64,000 nt of DNA from Methylobacterium sp. E-066 (GTDB taxonomy: Bacteria > Pseudomonadota > Alphaproteobacteria > Rhizobiales > Beijerinckiaceae): assembly GCF_022829635.1 (NCBI RefSeq), contig NZ_JAKSYO010000203.1, forward strand, positions 21,615-85,614. Direction: 5' to 3'. Below are positions 16,019-25,178 of this stretch, piece after piece. Below the pieces are notes generated by a model that was given only the letters and a program-made list of their open reading frames with translations, made no database searches and was not told the DNA's origin. The position numbers and the translations under genes are program-made. Every line of letters starts with the position of its first letter. Position 1 is the first letter of the stretch.

Positions 16019-17599
16019 TCACCGCTTGGCGGACGGGCCTGCGTCGAGGGGCAGGCAGCCGCGATTCTCGAGTTCCTCGCGTATCGCCCGCTTGGTGATC
16101 TTGCCGTAGCCGGATTTCGGCAAGGCGTCCCAGAAGAACACCCGCTTCGGCAGCTTGTAGCGGGCGACCTCGCTGGCGAGCCACGCCATCAGCTCGGCCT
16201 CGCCGATCTCGGCCCCGGGACGGGCGACGCAGACCGCCACGCCGACCTCGCCCCAGGCGGGGTCGGGTACCCCCAGGATCGCCGCCTCGGCGATGGCCGG
16301 GTGCCGCAGCAGCTTCTCCTCGGTCTCGCGCGGATACACGTTCGACCCGCCCGAGATGTACATGTCGGAGGCTCGGCCGGTGATGAACAAAAACCCTTCC
16401 GGGTCGAGATGGCCGAGATCGCCGGTGCGGAACCAGCCGTCGCGAAAGGCCGCCGCATTCGCCTCCGGGTTGTCGTAGTAGCCCGCGAACACCGCCGGGC
16501 CGCAGACGCAGATCTCGCCGGTCTCGCCCGCCGTCAATTCCCGCCCTGCCCCGTCCTGGATCTGCACCTGCATGCCGGTGCGCTCGAAGCCGCAAGTGCC
16601 GACCTTCACCCCCGGCCCGTCCTCGGCGGAATGCAGGCGGGGCGGCAGCACGGTGATGTTGCCGGTCACCTCGCCGAGCCCGAAATACTGGACCAGCACC
16701 GGCCCGAGCGCCTGCAGCGCCCGCTTCTGATCCTCCCGGTACATCGGCGCGCCGGCATAGATCACGTGGCGCAGGCTGGTGTGATCGTGCGCCGCGACCG
16801 CCGGGTGCTCGGTGAGGAGCTTCACGATGGTCGGCACCGTGAACAGGTTGGTGATGCGCCAGCGCTCGACCAGGGACCAGACCTCCTCAGGGTCCAGGCG
16901 CGCGCCGCCGGTGAGCACCGTCTTGGCGCCGGCCGCGACCTGCGCGAGCTGATGGATGCCGGCCCCGTGCGAGAGCGGCGCGACGACAAGGGAGGCGTCG
17001 GCCTCATTGGTGCCCGGCATCAGGTCGCAGAGGTGGTTGGTGATCACGAAGGCCATCTGGCCGTGGGTGAGCACCGCCGCCTTCGGCCGTCCGGTAGTGC
17101 CCGAGGTGAAGAAGAACCAGCATGGGTCGTCGTGCTCGACATCAGCGGTCGGGGCCGCCGCCCCCGCGTGCGCGGCGACCAAAGCGTCGTAATCCAGCCC
17201 GAAGGCGGAGCCGCCGATCTCGACCATGAGCCCCAGCTCGGGCGCGGCCGCGCGGATCGCGGCGGCGTGGTCGGGGAACTCCGTGCCGCAAATCAGCGCC
17301 GAGGCGCCGCTGGCGCGGGCGAGATAGGCGACCTCCGCGGGCGTCTGCCGAAAGTTCGTCGGAACCCAGACGGCGCCGAGCCGGAAGCAGACGAACATCG
17401 ATTCGAACAGCGGGTTGCCGTTGCGGGCCTGGACCAGCACGCGGTCGCCCTTGGCCACCCCCCGGGCTGCCAGCGCTGCCGCCATGGCGTCGACCCGGGC
17501 ATCGAGGGCGCCCCAACTCCAGCTCCGCTCGTCCCAGGCCAGACCGATCGCGTCGGGCCAGCGGCGGGCCGCCCGGCGCAGGAAATGGGCGAGGTTCAT
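16019..17599 (-). CDS. Acyl-CoA synthetase (AMP-forming), class I adenylate-forming
   Basis: 526-residue ligase that activates a carboxylic acid as an acyl-adenylate and then a CoA thioester. Motifs in order: FFFTSGTTGRPKAAVLTHG (ATP P-loop, near residue 165), VIYAGAPM, YFGLGEVTG, DGWFRTGDLGHLD near 405, the hinge GRASDMYISGGSNVYP, and the catalytic lysine in PKSGYGKITKRAI near 500. ATG 17599 (MNLAHFLRRAARRW) is the conventional family start. ATG 17659 would overlap the upstream stop as ATGA and add 20 residues, and is a real alternative. It follows an orphan TRAP binding protein on the same strand, suggesting that an imported carboxylate is activated here. Confidence 0.9.
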   Translation of the reverse strand: MNLAHFLRRAARRWPDAIGLAWDERSWSWGALDARVDAMAAALAARGVAKGDRVLVQARNGNPLFESMFVCFRLGAVWVPTNFRQTPAEVAYLARASGASALICGTEFPDHAAAIRAAAPELGLMVEIGGSAFGLDYDALVAAHAGAAAPTADVEHDDPCWFFFTSGTTGRPKAAVLTHGQMAFVITNHLCDLMPGTNEADASLVVAPLSHGAGIHQLAQVAAGAKTVLTGGARLDPEEVWSLVERWRITNLFTVPTIVKLLTEHPAVAAHDHTSLRHVIYAGAPMYREDQKRALQALGPVLVQYFGLGEVTGNITVLPPRLHSAEDGPGVKVGTCGFERTGMQVQIQDGAGRELTAGETGEICVCGPAVFAGYYDNPEANAAAFRDGWFRTGDLGHLDPEGFLFITGRASDMYISGGSNVYPRETEEKLLRHPAIAEAAILGVPDPAWGEVGVAVCVARPGAEIGEAELMAWLASEVARYKLPKRVFFWDALPKSGYGKITKRAIREELENRGCLPLDAGPSAKR

Positions 17600-17655
17600 C
17601 ACCCGCCGGGAACAGGGCGCGACGCCGCCGCGCGGCGCCGGCCCCGTCGGGCCGC

Positions 17656-18693
17656 TCATGCGAGTTTCCCGCAGGCCTTCTCCAGCAGGGACCAGCCCTC
17701 CTCGCCGTACCGGCCCTTCCATTCGGCATAGAAGCCGGCCTTGCGCAGCTTCTCGCGAAACGGCTCCGGATCGGGCTTGTTGAACACGAGGCCGTTCTTG
17801 GTCAGGTCTTCCTGCAGGCTGGCGTTGAGCTTGGCGACGTCGGCCCGCTCCTTCATCCCGGCTTCGTTGATGTGGCGGGCGACCATCGTGCGCAGGTCCT
17901 CGGGGATGCGCTCCCAGGCGCGGCGGTTCGCCAGGAACCAGTAGCCGTCCCACATGTGGTTGGTGAGCGAGCAGTATTTCTGCACCTCGTAGAACTTCGT
18001 CGTGGCGATTACCGCAAGCGGGTTCTCCTGGCCCTCGACGATCTTGGTCTGGAGCGCGGAGTAGGTCTCGTTCAGGTTGATCGAGGCCGGCGCGGCCTCG
18101 AAAGCCCGGAACATCGAGGTCCAGAGCGGCGAGACCGGCACGCGGATCCGAAAACCCTTGAAGTCGTCCGGGCTGGCGATCGGCCGGGTCGAGGAGGTGG
18201 TCTGGCGGTAGCCGTTGTCCCAGATCTTCTCCATGGCGACGAGGTTGGCCTTGGCGATCTGCTGGCGGACCCAGGCGCCGAGCTCGCCGTCCATCGCCGG
18301 CCAGACCGCGTCGTAATCCGGGAAGGCGTAGCCGATGCCGTTGATCGAGGCGTTGGGCACCAGGGTCGAGAGGATCAGCGGCGACATCGTGAAGAACTCG
18401 ACGCTGCCCGAGCGCAGCTGGCTCAGCGTGTCGGTGTCCGAGCCGAGCTGGCTCGTGGGGAAGATCTTCAGATCGAACCGGCCGCCGCTCTCGACGCGCA
18501 GAGCCTCCGCCATCTCGCGGGCGCGGATGTTCATCGGGTGCGTGTCGGGCAGGTTGTTGGCGTATTTGTAGGTGAAGTCGGCCCGCTGCGCCCGGGCCAC
18601 GTGCGGACTGGCCACGCTCCCGGCGAGGATCGCCGTCGAGCCCGTCGCGAGGAATCGGCGACGGGACAGGGACAAGCGAGATGGCGACGACAT
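17656..18693 (-). CDS. Orphan TRAP transporter solute-binding protein (DctP family)
   Basis: 345-residue periplasmic receptor with a twin-arginine leader (SLSRRRFLATGSTAIL) cleaved near VARAQRA. It is clearly paralogous to the DctP at 10588-11604: both share LGSDTD, GSVEFF, DYDAVW-AMDG, KGF-IRVP and VEGQENPLA blocks. ATG 18693 follows AGGAGGG. No permease genes lie beside it, so it may deliver ligand to the DctQM at 11617-13509 or to a distant permease. It is cotranscribed with the acyl-CoA synthetase. Confidence 0.9.
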   Translation of the reverse strand: MSSPSRLSLSRRRFLATGSTAILAGSVASPHVARAQRADFTYKYANNLPDTHPMNIRAREMAEALRVESGGRFDLKIFPTSQLGSDTDTLSQLRSGSVEFFTMSPLILSTLVPNASINGIGYAFPDYDAVWPAMDGELGAWVRQQIAKANLVAMEKIWDNGYRQTTSSTRPIASPDDFKGFRIRVPVSPLWTSMFRAFEAAPASINLNETYSALQTKIVEGQENPLAVIATTKFYEVQKYCSLTNHMWDGYWFLANRRAWERIPEDLRTMVARHINEAGMKERADVAKLNASLQEDLTKNGLVFNKPDPEPFREKLRKAGFYAEWKGRYGEEGWSLLEKACGKLA

Positions 18694-18935
18694 GGGCGGC
18701 CCTCCTGGTATGGGCACGTGGGCCCGGCGTTTCCTCAGGGTCCACGTTCGTGCGCGGACTCTCTGTATCTCGACGCTTCGATAGCGGCTGGCCGAAACCA
18801 GTCAACGGCGCCGCGGCGGCGCGGCTATCGGAGTTGGGGACTTGTCAGGCCGTCCGGATCGGCACCGCTTCGACCCTGCCGGCGGGCATGGCGCGAATCC
18901 GGAACGGCACCCGCGGCGGATGGCCTGCTCCGGGC

Positions 18936-19256
18936 CTACGCGGCCGGCAATTGCTGCTCCAGATGGGCGCGAAGAACCGAATAATGCTCGACGACCTTGT
19001 CGAGCTTCTCGGTGTTCGCCTTCCTGATCCGTTCCGACCCCTCGTGCGGTCGGTAGGTGGTCGCATAATGGGCGGCATGCGCCTTCAGCTTCGTCGCCAC
19101 GAAGGCCATGTCGGCCGACCAGACGACCTCCCGGCGGACCAGCTGGAGGCGCCGCGCGATCTCGAGCCCTTGCAGGTCGAGCGCGATGCCGCCGCCCATC
19201 TGCTTGAACAGGTCGAACATCGAATCGAGGATCGCGATGGCGTTCTGCGCGGACAC
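18936..19256 (-). CDS. Hypothetical protein, 106 residues
   Basis: Cytosolic, mostly helical product starting GTG (VSAQNAIAILDSMFDLFKQM). It has amphipathic stretches and ends EQQLPAA. It begins 12 bp after the FkbM-type methyltransferase stop on the same strand, so the two are likely cotranscribed. No domain recognised. The GTG start is supported by GAGGGA upstream. Confidence 0.6.
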   Translation of the reverse strand: MSAQNAIAILDSMFDLFKQMGGGIALDLQGLEIARRLQLVRREVVWSADMAFVATKLKAHAAHYATTYRPHEGSERIRKANTEKLDKVVEHYSVLRAHLEQQLPAA

Positions 19257-19268
19257 GGAGCCGATCCC

Positions 19269-20021
19269 TCAAGCGCCGGCGGCCAGGAGATCGGGCCGCG
19301 CGTACCAATCGTCGAACAGGGATAGTTGCCGGAACCGGCGGCGGTAGCCCAGCCCGGTCAGCAGCGTGTGGATCTTCTCGCGGCTGTCCGAAAAGTTGTG
19401 CTCGACGCTGATGAGCGCGATGTCGTGGCGCGTGAAATCGAAGCTTTGCAGCACGTCGAACTCGCCGCCTTCCACGTCGATGCTCATGTAGTCGATCCGC
19501 TTGGGGGCGCGAGCCTCCGCAAGGAAGCGCTCCAGCGAGATCGTCTGCACCGGGTATTGCCGGCCCTCCTGGCGGAACCGGGCGTGGAAATCGCCTTCCA
19601 CCAGGTCGTTCATGCCCGACAATTCGCCGATATCGACCTCGTTGAACAGCACCTCGACCCCGTCGGTCTTGTAGACGCATTTGTCGGAGATGTAGCAGGT
19701 CCGGTTCGCGTACAGCGCGGCGTGCCAGGCCCGGGCCGGCTCCGCGAGGGCGCCCTGCCAGCCGAAGGTCTTCTCGAGCAGCAGCGTATTGCTGAGGCTG
19801 ATGCCGTCGCAGGCGCCGAACTCGACGAAATAGCCGTTCCGCTTCTCCTTCAACTCGTACAGGACCCAGAGATCCTGCAGCAGCTGGGCGTTGGAGTATG
19901 GGGCCATCTTGGTGGCGAAGGCGAGGAGTTCGATCTCGGAGCTCAGGAGATGGGGCTCCCGGTCCAGATTGTTCCTGAGATCGATCAAGGCGTTGAACAC
20001 CGTCAGGAGCTCGACATCCAT
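19269..20021 (-). CDS. FkbM-family methyltransferase
   Basis: 250-residue SAM-dependent O-methyltransferase fold. It has GYFVEFGACDGISLSNT (SAM-binding motif I) near residue 60. IDYMSIDVEGGEFDVLQSF near 182 is the hallmark D-x-E-G of FkbM proteins. ATG 20021 gives MDVELLTVFNALIDLRNNLD; the frame is open further upstream but without a plausible start. Family members methylate sugars of polysaccharides, glycolipids or secondary metabolites. It lies in a small cluster with the helical proteins 18936-19256 and 20086-20421, so a role in surface-glycan modification is likely but unproven. Confidence 0.85.
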   Translation of the reverse strand: MDVELLTVFNALIDLRNNLDREPHLLSSEIELLAFATKMAPYSNAQLLQDLWVLYELKEKRNGYFVEFGACDGISLSNTLLLEKTFGWQGALAEPARAWHAALYANRTCYISDKCVYKTDGVEVLFNEVDIGELSGMNDLVEGDFHARFRQEGRQYPVQTISLERFLAEARAPKRIDYMSIDVEGGEFDVLQSFDFTRHDIALISVEHNFSDSREKIHTLLTGLGYRRRFRQLSLFDDWYARPDLLAAGA

Positions 20022-20085
20022 GGCCCTGTCTTCCACCTTCTGACTGGGATCGATCGATACGGGGACGGGTTCGGGCTGGGCGCGC

Positions 20086-20421
20086 TCAGCGCCGGAGGCC
20101 GCCGGAAGGCTGGCCCCCCAGAACCCGGTTCGAGCCGTCGAACAGGACGGCGTGCTGGAGCGAATCGGGCTCGCGATCCGGGATGGCCCGCGCCGCCTTG
20201 CGAAGGGCGAACACGAACCGCTTGCGGCTGAACCCGTAGGGCCGGAGGCTTGCCAGCACGGCATCGACCAGTTTGGCCATGGCCTCGGAATGCGCCCGCG
20301 CCAGATCGCGGTCCCGCACCGCCGCGTCGCGCTCGGCCTTGATCAGCGCCAGCTCGATCTGCTGTTGCTGGATCCGGCGGATGTACTGGGTGTCGATGTC
20401 CTGGACGGGGGTCTTCGTCAT
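20086..20421 (-). CDS. Coiled-coil hypothetical protein
   Basis: 111 residues. Residues about 8-50 are a long charged helix with Gln and Arg/Glu heptads (YIRRIQQQQIELALIKAERD) predicted to be a coiled coil. The second half is basic. It is 64 bp upstream of the FkbM methyltransferase gene and on the same strand. No recognised family. It could be a structural or partner subunit of the methyltransferase. Confidence 0.58.
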   Translation of the reverse strand: MTKTPVQDIDTQYIRRIQQQQIELALIKAERDAAVRDRDLARAHSEAMAKLVDAVLASLRPYGFSRKRFVFALRKAARAIPDREPDSLQHAVLFDGSNRVLGGQPSGGLRR

Positions 20422-20508
20422 ACGGCAGCCTCCGAGGCCCGGAGCGGGATCAAGCTGGAACGCGGCCGGCGACGCGGTGGGATGTGCGATGCGGCTTGGT
20501 GCGGATCT

Positions 20509-20775
20509 CTAAGCCGCCCGTGCGTCCCGTGCCGCCTGCAGGTCGAGCCACAGGTCCAGCCCCAGCGGGCCCTGTTTGCGGATCGCGACCCGCGCGCGCC
20601 GCGTTTCGCCGTCGCGCACGAACGTCAGATGCTCCGGAATCCCGCCGGCCGCGATCACGCGCACGTGGGCGCTGACCTCATCATACGCCAGGATCGCGCA
20701 GGGGACGTCGAAGCTGCCGAGCTTGATGGTCGCCTTCAGGTGCGGGACGGCGGGAACGAAGTGCTTGTTGGCCAT
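20509..20775 (-). CDS. Small PilZ-like protein
   Basis: 88 residues with a beta-rich pattern. RRARVAIRKQGPLGLDLWLD near the C-terminus resembles the second half of PilZ domains, in which a basic strand is followed by G-x-x-x-G. The canonical RxxxR and DxSxxG c-di-GMP motifs are not both present, so binding of the nucleotide is doubtful. It stands alone between the FkbM cluster and the phosphomannomutase. It stops with TAG. Confidence 0.5.
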   Translation of the reverse strand: MANKHFVPAVPHLKATIKLGSFDVPCAILAYDEVSAHVRVIAAGGIPEHLTFVRDGETRRARVAIRKQGPLGLDLWLDLQAARDARAA

Positions 20776-20916
20776 GCTGGACGCATCCTCGATATGCGAG
20801 GCGCGAGACTAGGCCAGATCGGAGGCGCCTTGTGTCGTAGCGCGGCAACGGCCTTCGCAAATGCGCTGACGCCGCCGCCCATGCTGCCGCGCGGGCTGTC
20901 GCGGCCGTCATGAGCG

Positions 20917-22335
20917 TCAGGCCTGTTCCGCCATGGCGGCCGCCGCAGCCGTCAGCCCCCAACGGACGAGGTCTTGGGCGTCCCGCGCCGTCTTGGCCTC
21001 CGCATAGCACCGCAATTCCGGAGCGTTGCCTGAGGCCCGGAAATGAATCGACCGGCCGCCGTCCAGGCCGATCCGGATCCCGTCCTGCTCATCGACCGAT
21101 TGCGGCGAACCGATCGGCCGGAGGAAGTCACCGCGGAACGCCGCCTCGCGGAGCCGTCCGAGAAAGGCGCCGCTGCGCTCCGAGGGCGTGTTGGGAAGCC
21201 GGTCGCTCGCCATCTCCCCCGCATCGAGCGAGGCGACGAGATCGGCCAGCGACGTACCGGCCGCGCGCGCCGCGGCGAGTGCGGCCAGGATCGGCAGCAT
21301 CGCGTCCCGCGTCGGCAGCGCGGGCAGCGTTCGATCGCCGCGGGCGACATCCGATCCGAGCAAGAAGCCGCCATTCGCCTCGAAACCGACGACGGCCCGC
21401 GCCCCAGCTCCCTGCGCTCGCTCCATCCCGGCGATGACGAAGGGCGAACCGACCTTGGTGCGCAAAACGCGGCCGAAGCCACCGGACTGCTCCAGCGCCG
21501 AACCGGCGGTCACCGGCACCACGACCGTATCGGCGCCGAGGTAGCGGGCGGTGATCAGCCCGAGCACATCCCCGCGCACGATCCGCCCGGCGCCATCAGC
21601 CACCAGGGGCCGGTCGGCGTCGCCATCGGTGGTCACCAGGGCATCGAAATCGCCGGACGCCATGACCTCGCGGATGAAGGCGATATCCTCGGGCCGATGC
21701 GCCTCGGTATCGATCGGCACGAACGTCTCCGACCGGCCGATCGGCGTAACGCTCGCCCCGAAGCTTGCGAGCAGATCGGTTAGCAGGTCGCGCGCGACCG
21801 AGCTCTGCTGGTAGACCGCGATGCGTAGGCTCTTCAGGATCTCCGGCGCGAAGGCGTCGCTGTAGCGCCGATGGTAGCGCGCGATGGCTCCGGGTTCCGA
21901 TGGTGCCGCAGCCGATGTCCGCATCTCGCCGACGGCTGTGACATCCCCCAGGGCTGCCAGGATGGCAACCTCATCATCCTTGGTGATCTCACCGTCGGGC
22001 CGATAGAATTTCAGGCCGTTGCGGTCCTCGGGGATGTGACTGCCGGTGACCATGACGGCATAGGCCCCGCGCCGCATCGCCTCGAGCGCGAGGGCCGGGG
22101 TCGGGAGGGCCCCGCAATCGATCGCCTCGAAGCCGGCCGCAGCCGCAGCGTTCGCCACCGTCGCGGCGATGCCCGGGCTGCTGTCGCGCAAGTCCCGCCC
22201 AATCACGACGCTGCGCCGGTTACCCTCCGCCGAGACGGAGCGGAAGAACGCGCTTGCGTATGCGTAGCTCGGCCAACCCACGAGGTCTGTCACGAGACCC
22301 CGCAGGCCGCTGGTACCGAATTTCAGACTGCTCAC
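20917..22335 (-). CDS. Phosphomannomutase / phosphoglucomutase family
   Basis: 472-residue alpha-D-phosphohexomutase, interconverting mannose-6-P and mannose-1-P (or the glucose forms). It has the N-terminal motif LKFGTSGLRGLV. The phosphoserine loop is VTGSHIPEDRNGLKFY near residue 95, in place of TASHNP. The Mg loop TTDGDADRPLVAD is near 230, the sugar-binding FEANGGF near 320, and the phosphate-binding RASGNAPELR near 440. GTG 22335 is preferred: it follows GGAAA and gives the usual start, while the upstream GTG 22368 has no ribosome site. It would supply mannose-1-P to ManC (57361-58791). Confidence 0.9.
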   Translation of the reverse strand: MSSLKFGTSGLRGLVTDLVGWPSYAYASAFFRSVSAEGNRRSVVIGRDLRDSSPGIAATVANAAAAAGFEAIDCGALPTPALALEAMRRGAYAVMVTGSHIPEDRNGLKFYRPDGEITKDDEVAILAALGDVTAVGEMRTSAAAPSEPGAIARYHRRYSDAFAPEILKSLRIAVYQQSSVARDLLTDLLASFGASVTPIGRSETFVPIDTEAHRPEDIAFIREVMASGDFDALVTTDGDADRPLVADGAGRIVRGDVLGLITARYLGADTVVVPVTAGSALEQSGGFGRVLRTKVGSPFVIAGMERAQGAGARAVVGFEANGGFLLGSDVARGDRTLPALPTRDAMLPILAALAAARAAGTSLADLVASLDAGEMASDRLPNTPSERSGAFLGRLREAAFRGDFLRPIGSPQSVDEQDGIRIGLDGGRSIHFRASGNAPELRCYAEAKTARDAQDLVRWGLTAAAAAMAEQA

Positions 22336-23052
22336 GGCGTTTCCATCGAGCCTAGCGCTGGGATGCACTCCGACGACTGATGCCGCGAATCGCGCTTCTT
22401 CACAACGCCTGGCGTGAAGGCTGTGAGGTTCGACGTGGCTGCCGCTCTGTTCCTCATGTGCTCACTGGATCGAGTCAACGCACTCAGCGCAAGTAGCCCG
22501 CTTGTGCCAGCGCGTATCAGGGCAGTTTGCACGGTGTTGCTTCGCCTCCGGGCGGCGTCATTCCCGGAACCGTAATTGGGTTCGTTTTGCCAAAAACTGC
22601 TGGGAAGGTAACGGCGGATGAAAGCCTGCCTCCAGGTTGTACGTGTATAATTCCAGGTTGCTATCGGGCTTCGCAGGGGCAGGCGACGAAAGTCCCGGTC
22701 GTGACATGCGTCCGCGAATATTTTTCCTGTTGGCTCAGGTCGGCATTACCAAACTCTCCTGAAGCCGGCCGTTTAGACCCACGAAGTTAAATAATAGGGT
22801 TAGGACGCCGAAAATTCTGGTGAATGCCCAAGTATAATAGAAAATTTGCACAAAATGGATATGATGCCGAAGCTATTTATTAGTAATAATTTCAATTTAA
22901 AATATATTTTACGATAGTATTACTTGAGTTTCTATCTGCCTAATAATCGACGAATGGCTTTAAATAATGCGAAGCGCGTATGCATATTAATATTCGGATT
23001 ATATTTGCTTGTGTAGATAAATTCAAATAAATCACGCATTTTCACTAAGGAT
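22336..23052. other. AT-richer intergenic region at island edge
   Basis: 717 bp without a convincing gene. From about 22790 the base composition drops sharply and short A/T runs appear (22850-23040). The frames present are short and lack ribosome sites. No tRNA, integrase or att repeat was recognised, although the change of composition suggests the boundary of acquired DNA. Confidence 0.6.
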
Positions 23053-23499
23053 CTAAAGGAAGAATTCCTGGAGCCGGCGGACTGCGAATTTCCTTCTCGA
23101 CATGGCCCGACGTTCGTACCGATCCAGACCCTCAAGCTGTCGGAAGAGTTCCAGAAAGAGCTCGGCAGGTGGACGATCATCGTCTTCCGTTCTGCCTCCT
23201 GAAGCGAGCGGGGTGTTTCGTAGCAGCGTGGTCTTGAATGTCCGGACCCGCTGGAGCTGAAACTGCGCTTCGGCAACATCTCGAGCCGCTCCTAGAGCGG
23301 CTGCACCGGTGTGATGCTCATCTGTGATCAGCTGAGCGAGACGCTCGATCTCCGCCGATGTCTCAGGATTAGGGTCCGTCGCCGAGAGGCCGTGCTTCCG
23401 CGCATTTTGTTTTGAGCGGACCTTACCGGCACGTGTGCGGGGGCCGGTGCTGGCCTGAGCGTTGCGGCGATTGGCACGCTTGGCGGGCTCAGAGGTCAT
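23053..23499 (-). CDS. STGPRT-type hypothetical protein
   Basis: 148 residues. The N-terminus RNAQASTGPRTRAGKVRSKQ followed by NARKHGLS is a pattern seen repeatedly in short proteins of alphaproteobacteria and phage-like islands. The rest is helical and charged. It sits 27 bp downstream of the HNH-containing ORF on the same strand. The function is unknown; the conserved basic N-terminus might bind nucleic acid. Confidence 0.68.
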   Translation of the reverse strand: MTSEPAKRANRRNAQASTGPRTRAGKVRSKQNARKHGLSATDPNPETSAEIERLAQLITDEHHTGAAALGAARDVAEAQFQLQRVRTFKTTLLRNTPLASGGRTEDDDRPPAELFLELFRQLEGLDRYERRAMSRRKFAVRRLQEFFL

Positions 23500-23526
23500 C
23501 GCTAGGTCAATCCTCGGACCGGGACG

Positions 23527-24732
23527 TCATGGGATATCCGCGTCTTCGACATCAAGACTGTCCGCGGTGGCGGTACGCACCTGCTGTGCGAAGCTCGCCC
23601 GCTTGCGTTCGATCTCACGCAAGAGCGCGTCTCGGCGCTGGTCGGCCATCGACACGAGCCTGTCAATCCGCTCGATCACGGGAAGGCTCAGCATAAAGGC
23701 ATGTGCCGTTACATCTTCCGCCGTGAGACCTCGCTTCTGAAGCAGTGCATCTACTTCATTTCTCTTGGGCTCGCTATTGGTCACCCAACCTGCGGCAAGT
23801 GAATCAGCCGATGGTGCTCCAATGATCTTATCTATGCCCATCGGGTCCGCATTCTGCAGGGCGGGGCTGATCAACTCCTCGGCAGCTTTCAGCCGAGCCT
23901 GCGCCAAAATTTGACGGCGCCAGCGGCGAAGCCGTTTCGCCTCCCAAATAAGGTCGACAACGTCCTTGACCCAGATCGCCTCGATCACATCGACGGGCTT
24001 GACCTGCTGGACGATGCTGCGCAGGAGCGCGTCGTACTGGTCTGTGACTTCGCCCGGCAGGAGTGGCCGCTCGTCGAATAGGAAGGCGAGATGGGCAGGG
24101 ATATCCGGCCTCACTTCGCCTGATTCGGCTGCATCGACATCGGGATTAGGAATTATTTCACGTCTGCGCAGCCGCGGTTGATTTGTCATCTGACTCTTTG
24201 TTCCTGCCCCGTGAACCTTAGCGGAAGGTGCAGGTCGGACACAAAGCCGATCGACTGATCCAGCCGTCGGATCCACTGAGCGTGGTGTCGGACTGAAGTT
24301 CAAGGCCTCCTCGGGCGCCGATTCCAGCTTCGCATTGCTAGAAAGACGAGCCGCAGGATCGCGACGGACCACGGTGCCGTTGACCTTTCGCTTGAGGGGG
24401 CCTGCCCGCGAACCTGGGAGCGGCCGAGCGACGACGGCAGCGCCCAGATGGCGGATCTTCTGCCGTTTCGCCTCGGCGGCACGGGCGTGATCATCACGCG
24501 TCTTTTCTCGACCGCAAGCCTCATGCGCGGGGCCCATGTTGTCGATGTCATCCATCCCACCGAGCTCGAGGGCCCGGATGTGTTCGACGATCCAGCGCTC
24601 GCGCACGCCGTCGATCCGCCGATCACAGAGGACACAGGTGCCGCCAGTCCTCTCCCAGGCCTGAAGCCTGCGGCGCCCCGACAGGGACCGGCGGCGAGTC
24701 GTGCCTACGTCCTCAAGAGCCACGTACGGCAT
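23527..24732 (-). CDS. HNH endonuclease fused to a second domain of unknown function
   Basis: 401-residue continuous frame. Residues about 20-85 form an HNH zinc nuclease: CVLC, then IVEHIRALELGG (catalytic His), the DNMGP asparagine region, and HEACGREKT. About 100 low-complexity residues follow. The C-terminal 220 residues, from MTNQPRLRRREIIP, look like a separate helical protein. An internal ATG at 24189 with an upstream purine-rich stretch could start it independently. Either this is a true fusion or two genes that run together in frame. It is flanked by the STGPRT-type protein and a small overlapping gene, as in phage-derived islands. Confidence 0.68.
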   Translation of the reverse strand: MPYVALEDVGTTRRRSLSGRRRLQAWERTGGTCVLCDRRIDGVRERWIVEHIRALELGGMDDIDNMGPAHEACGREKTRDDHARAAEAKRQKIRHLGAAVVARPLPGSRAGPLKRKVNGTVVRRDPAARLSSNAKLESAPEEALNFSPTPRSVDPTAGSVDRLCVRPAPSAKVHGAGTKSQMTNQPRLRRREIIPNPDVDAAESGEVRPDIPAHLAFLFDERPLLPGEVTDQYDALLRSIVQQVKPVDVIEAIWVKDVVDLIWEAKRLRRWRRQILAQARLKAAEELISPALQNADPMGIDKIIGAPSADSLAAGWVTNSEPKRNEVDALLQKRGLTAEDVTAHAFMLSLPVIERIDRLVSMADQRRDALLREIERKRASFAQQVRTATADSLDVEDADIP

Positions 24733-24949
24733 CGCGGCGCTCGTCTTGAGGCTTCGGTCGGACGGCGAGCGCTTTCAGCGCGCGGTGAGTTAGATCCTCC
24801 CAATCACACAGGAGCTGCTCATAGCGTTCGATCAAGGCCCTAAGCTCTGCATCGTCCTCACGGGCGACGAGCTTCACTTGAAGGGCCAACGACGCCACTG
24901 TTGGGCGTGTGTGATGATCCGCGCCACCGCGCGGTCTCTTCTGAGCCAT
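24713..24949 (-). CDS. Small hypothetical protein overlapping the HNH gene
   Basis: 78 residues, MAQKRPRGGADHHTRP then a helical part (LRALIERYEQLLCDWEDLTH). It overlaps the HNH gene start by 20 bp, which suggests translational coupling. No family recognised. It lies in the island and is probably in the same transcript. Confidence 0.55.
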   Translation of the reverse strand: MAQKRPRGGADHHTRPTVASLALQVKLVAREDDAELRALIERYEQLLCDWEDLTHRALKALAVRPKPQDERRDAVRGS

Positions 24950-24994
24950 GGTTTGCCTCGCTGTTGACTTCGGTGACGAGACGCTGAGTGCGGG

Positions 24995-25111
24995 TTAGCT
25001 GCCCTCGCCAGGTCGCGTTGTCGTGTCAGCGTGCTGCGTGGATCGAGCCGGCAGCCATGCCCCGCAGCCCCCTACGGACTGGCAGAAATCGGGGATGCGG
25101 GCATAAGTCAT
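24995..25111 (-). CDS. Very small ORF with strong ribosome site
   Basis: 38 codons from ATG 25111 (MTYARIPDFCQSVGGCGAWL), preceded by CAGGAG at 9 bp. It contains two cysteines spaced by five residues. The good ribosome site and the spacing from its neighbours support translation, but it is too short to judge by sequence alone. Confidence 0.4.
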   Translation of the reverse strand: MTYARIPDFCQSVGGCGAWLPARSTQHADTTTRPGEGS

Positions 25112-25178
25112 CGTTCGCGCTCCTGATGGGGCTCGTGGCGGGAGATCGAAGGTGGAAGGGGCGTCGGCCGGAGGCCGG

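Noticed and set aside
15848..17731. 627-codon plus-strand frame
   Set aside because: Antisense to the acyl-CoA synthetase gene, whose motifs are clear on the minus strand.
17600..18805. N-terminal extension of the acyl-CoA synthetase frame into the DctP gene, giving 928 codons
   Set aside because: The upstream part is an out-of-frame reading of DctP and lacks any domain; the normal family start is at 17599 or 17659.
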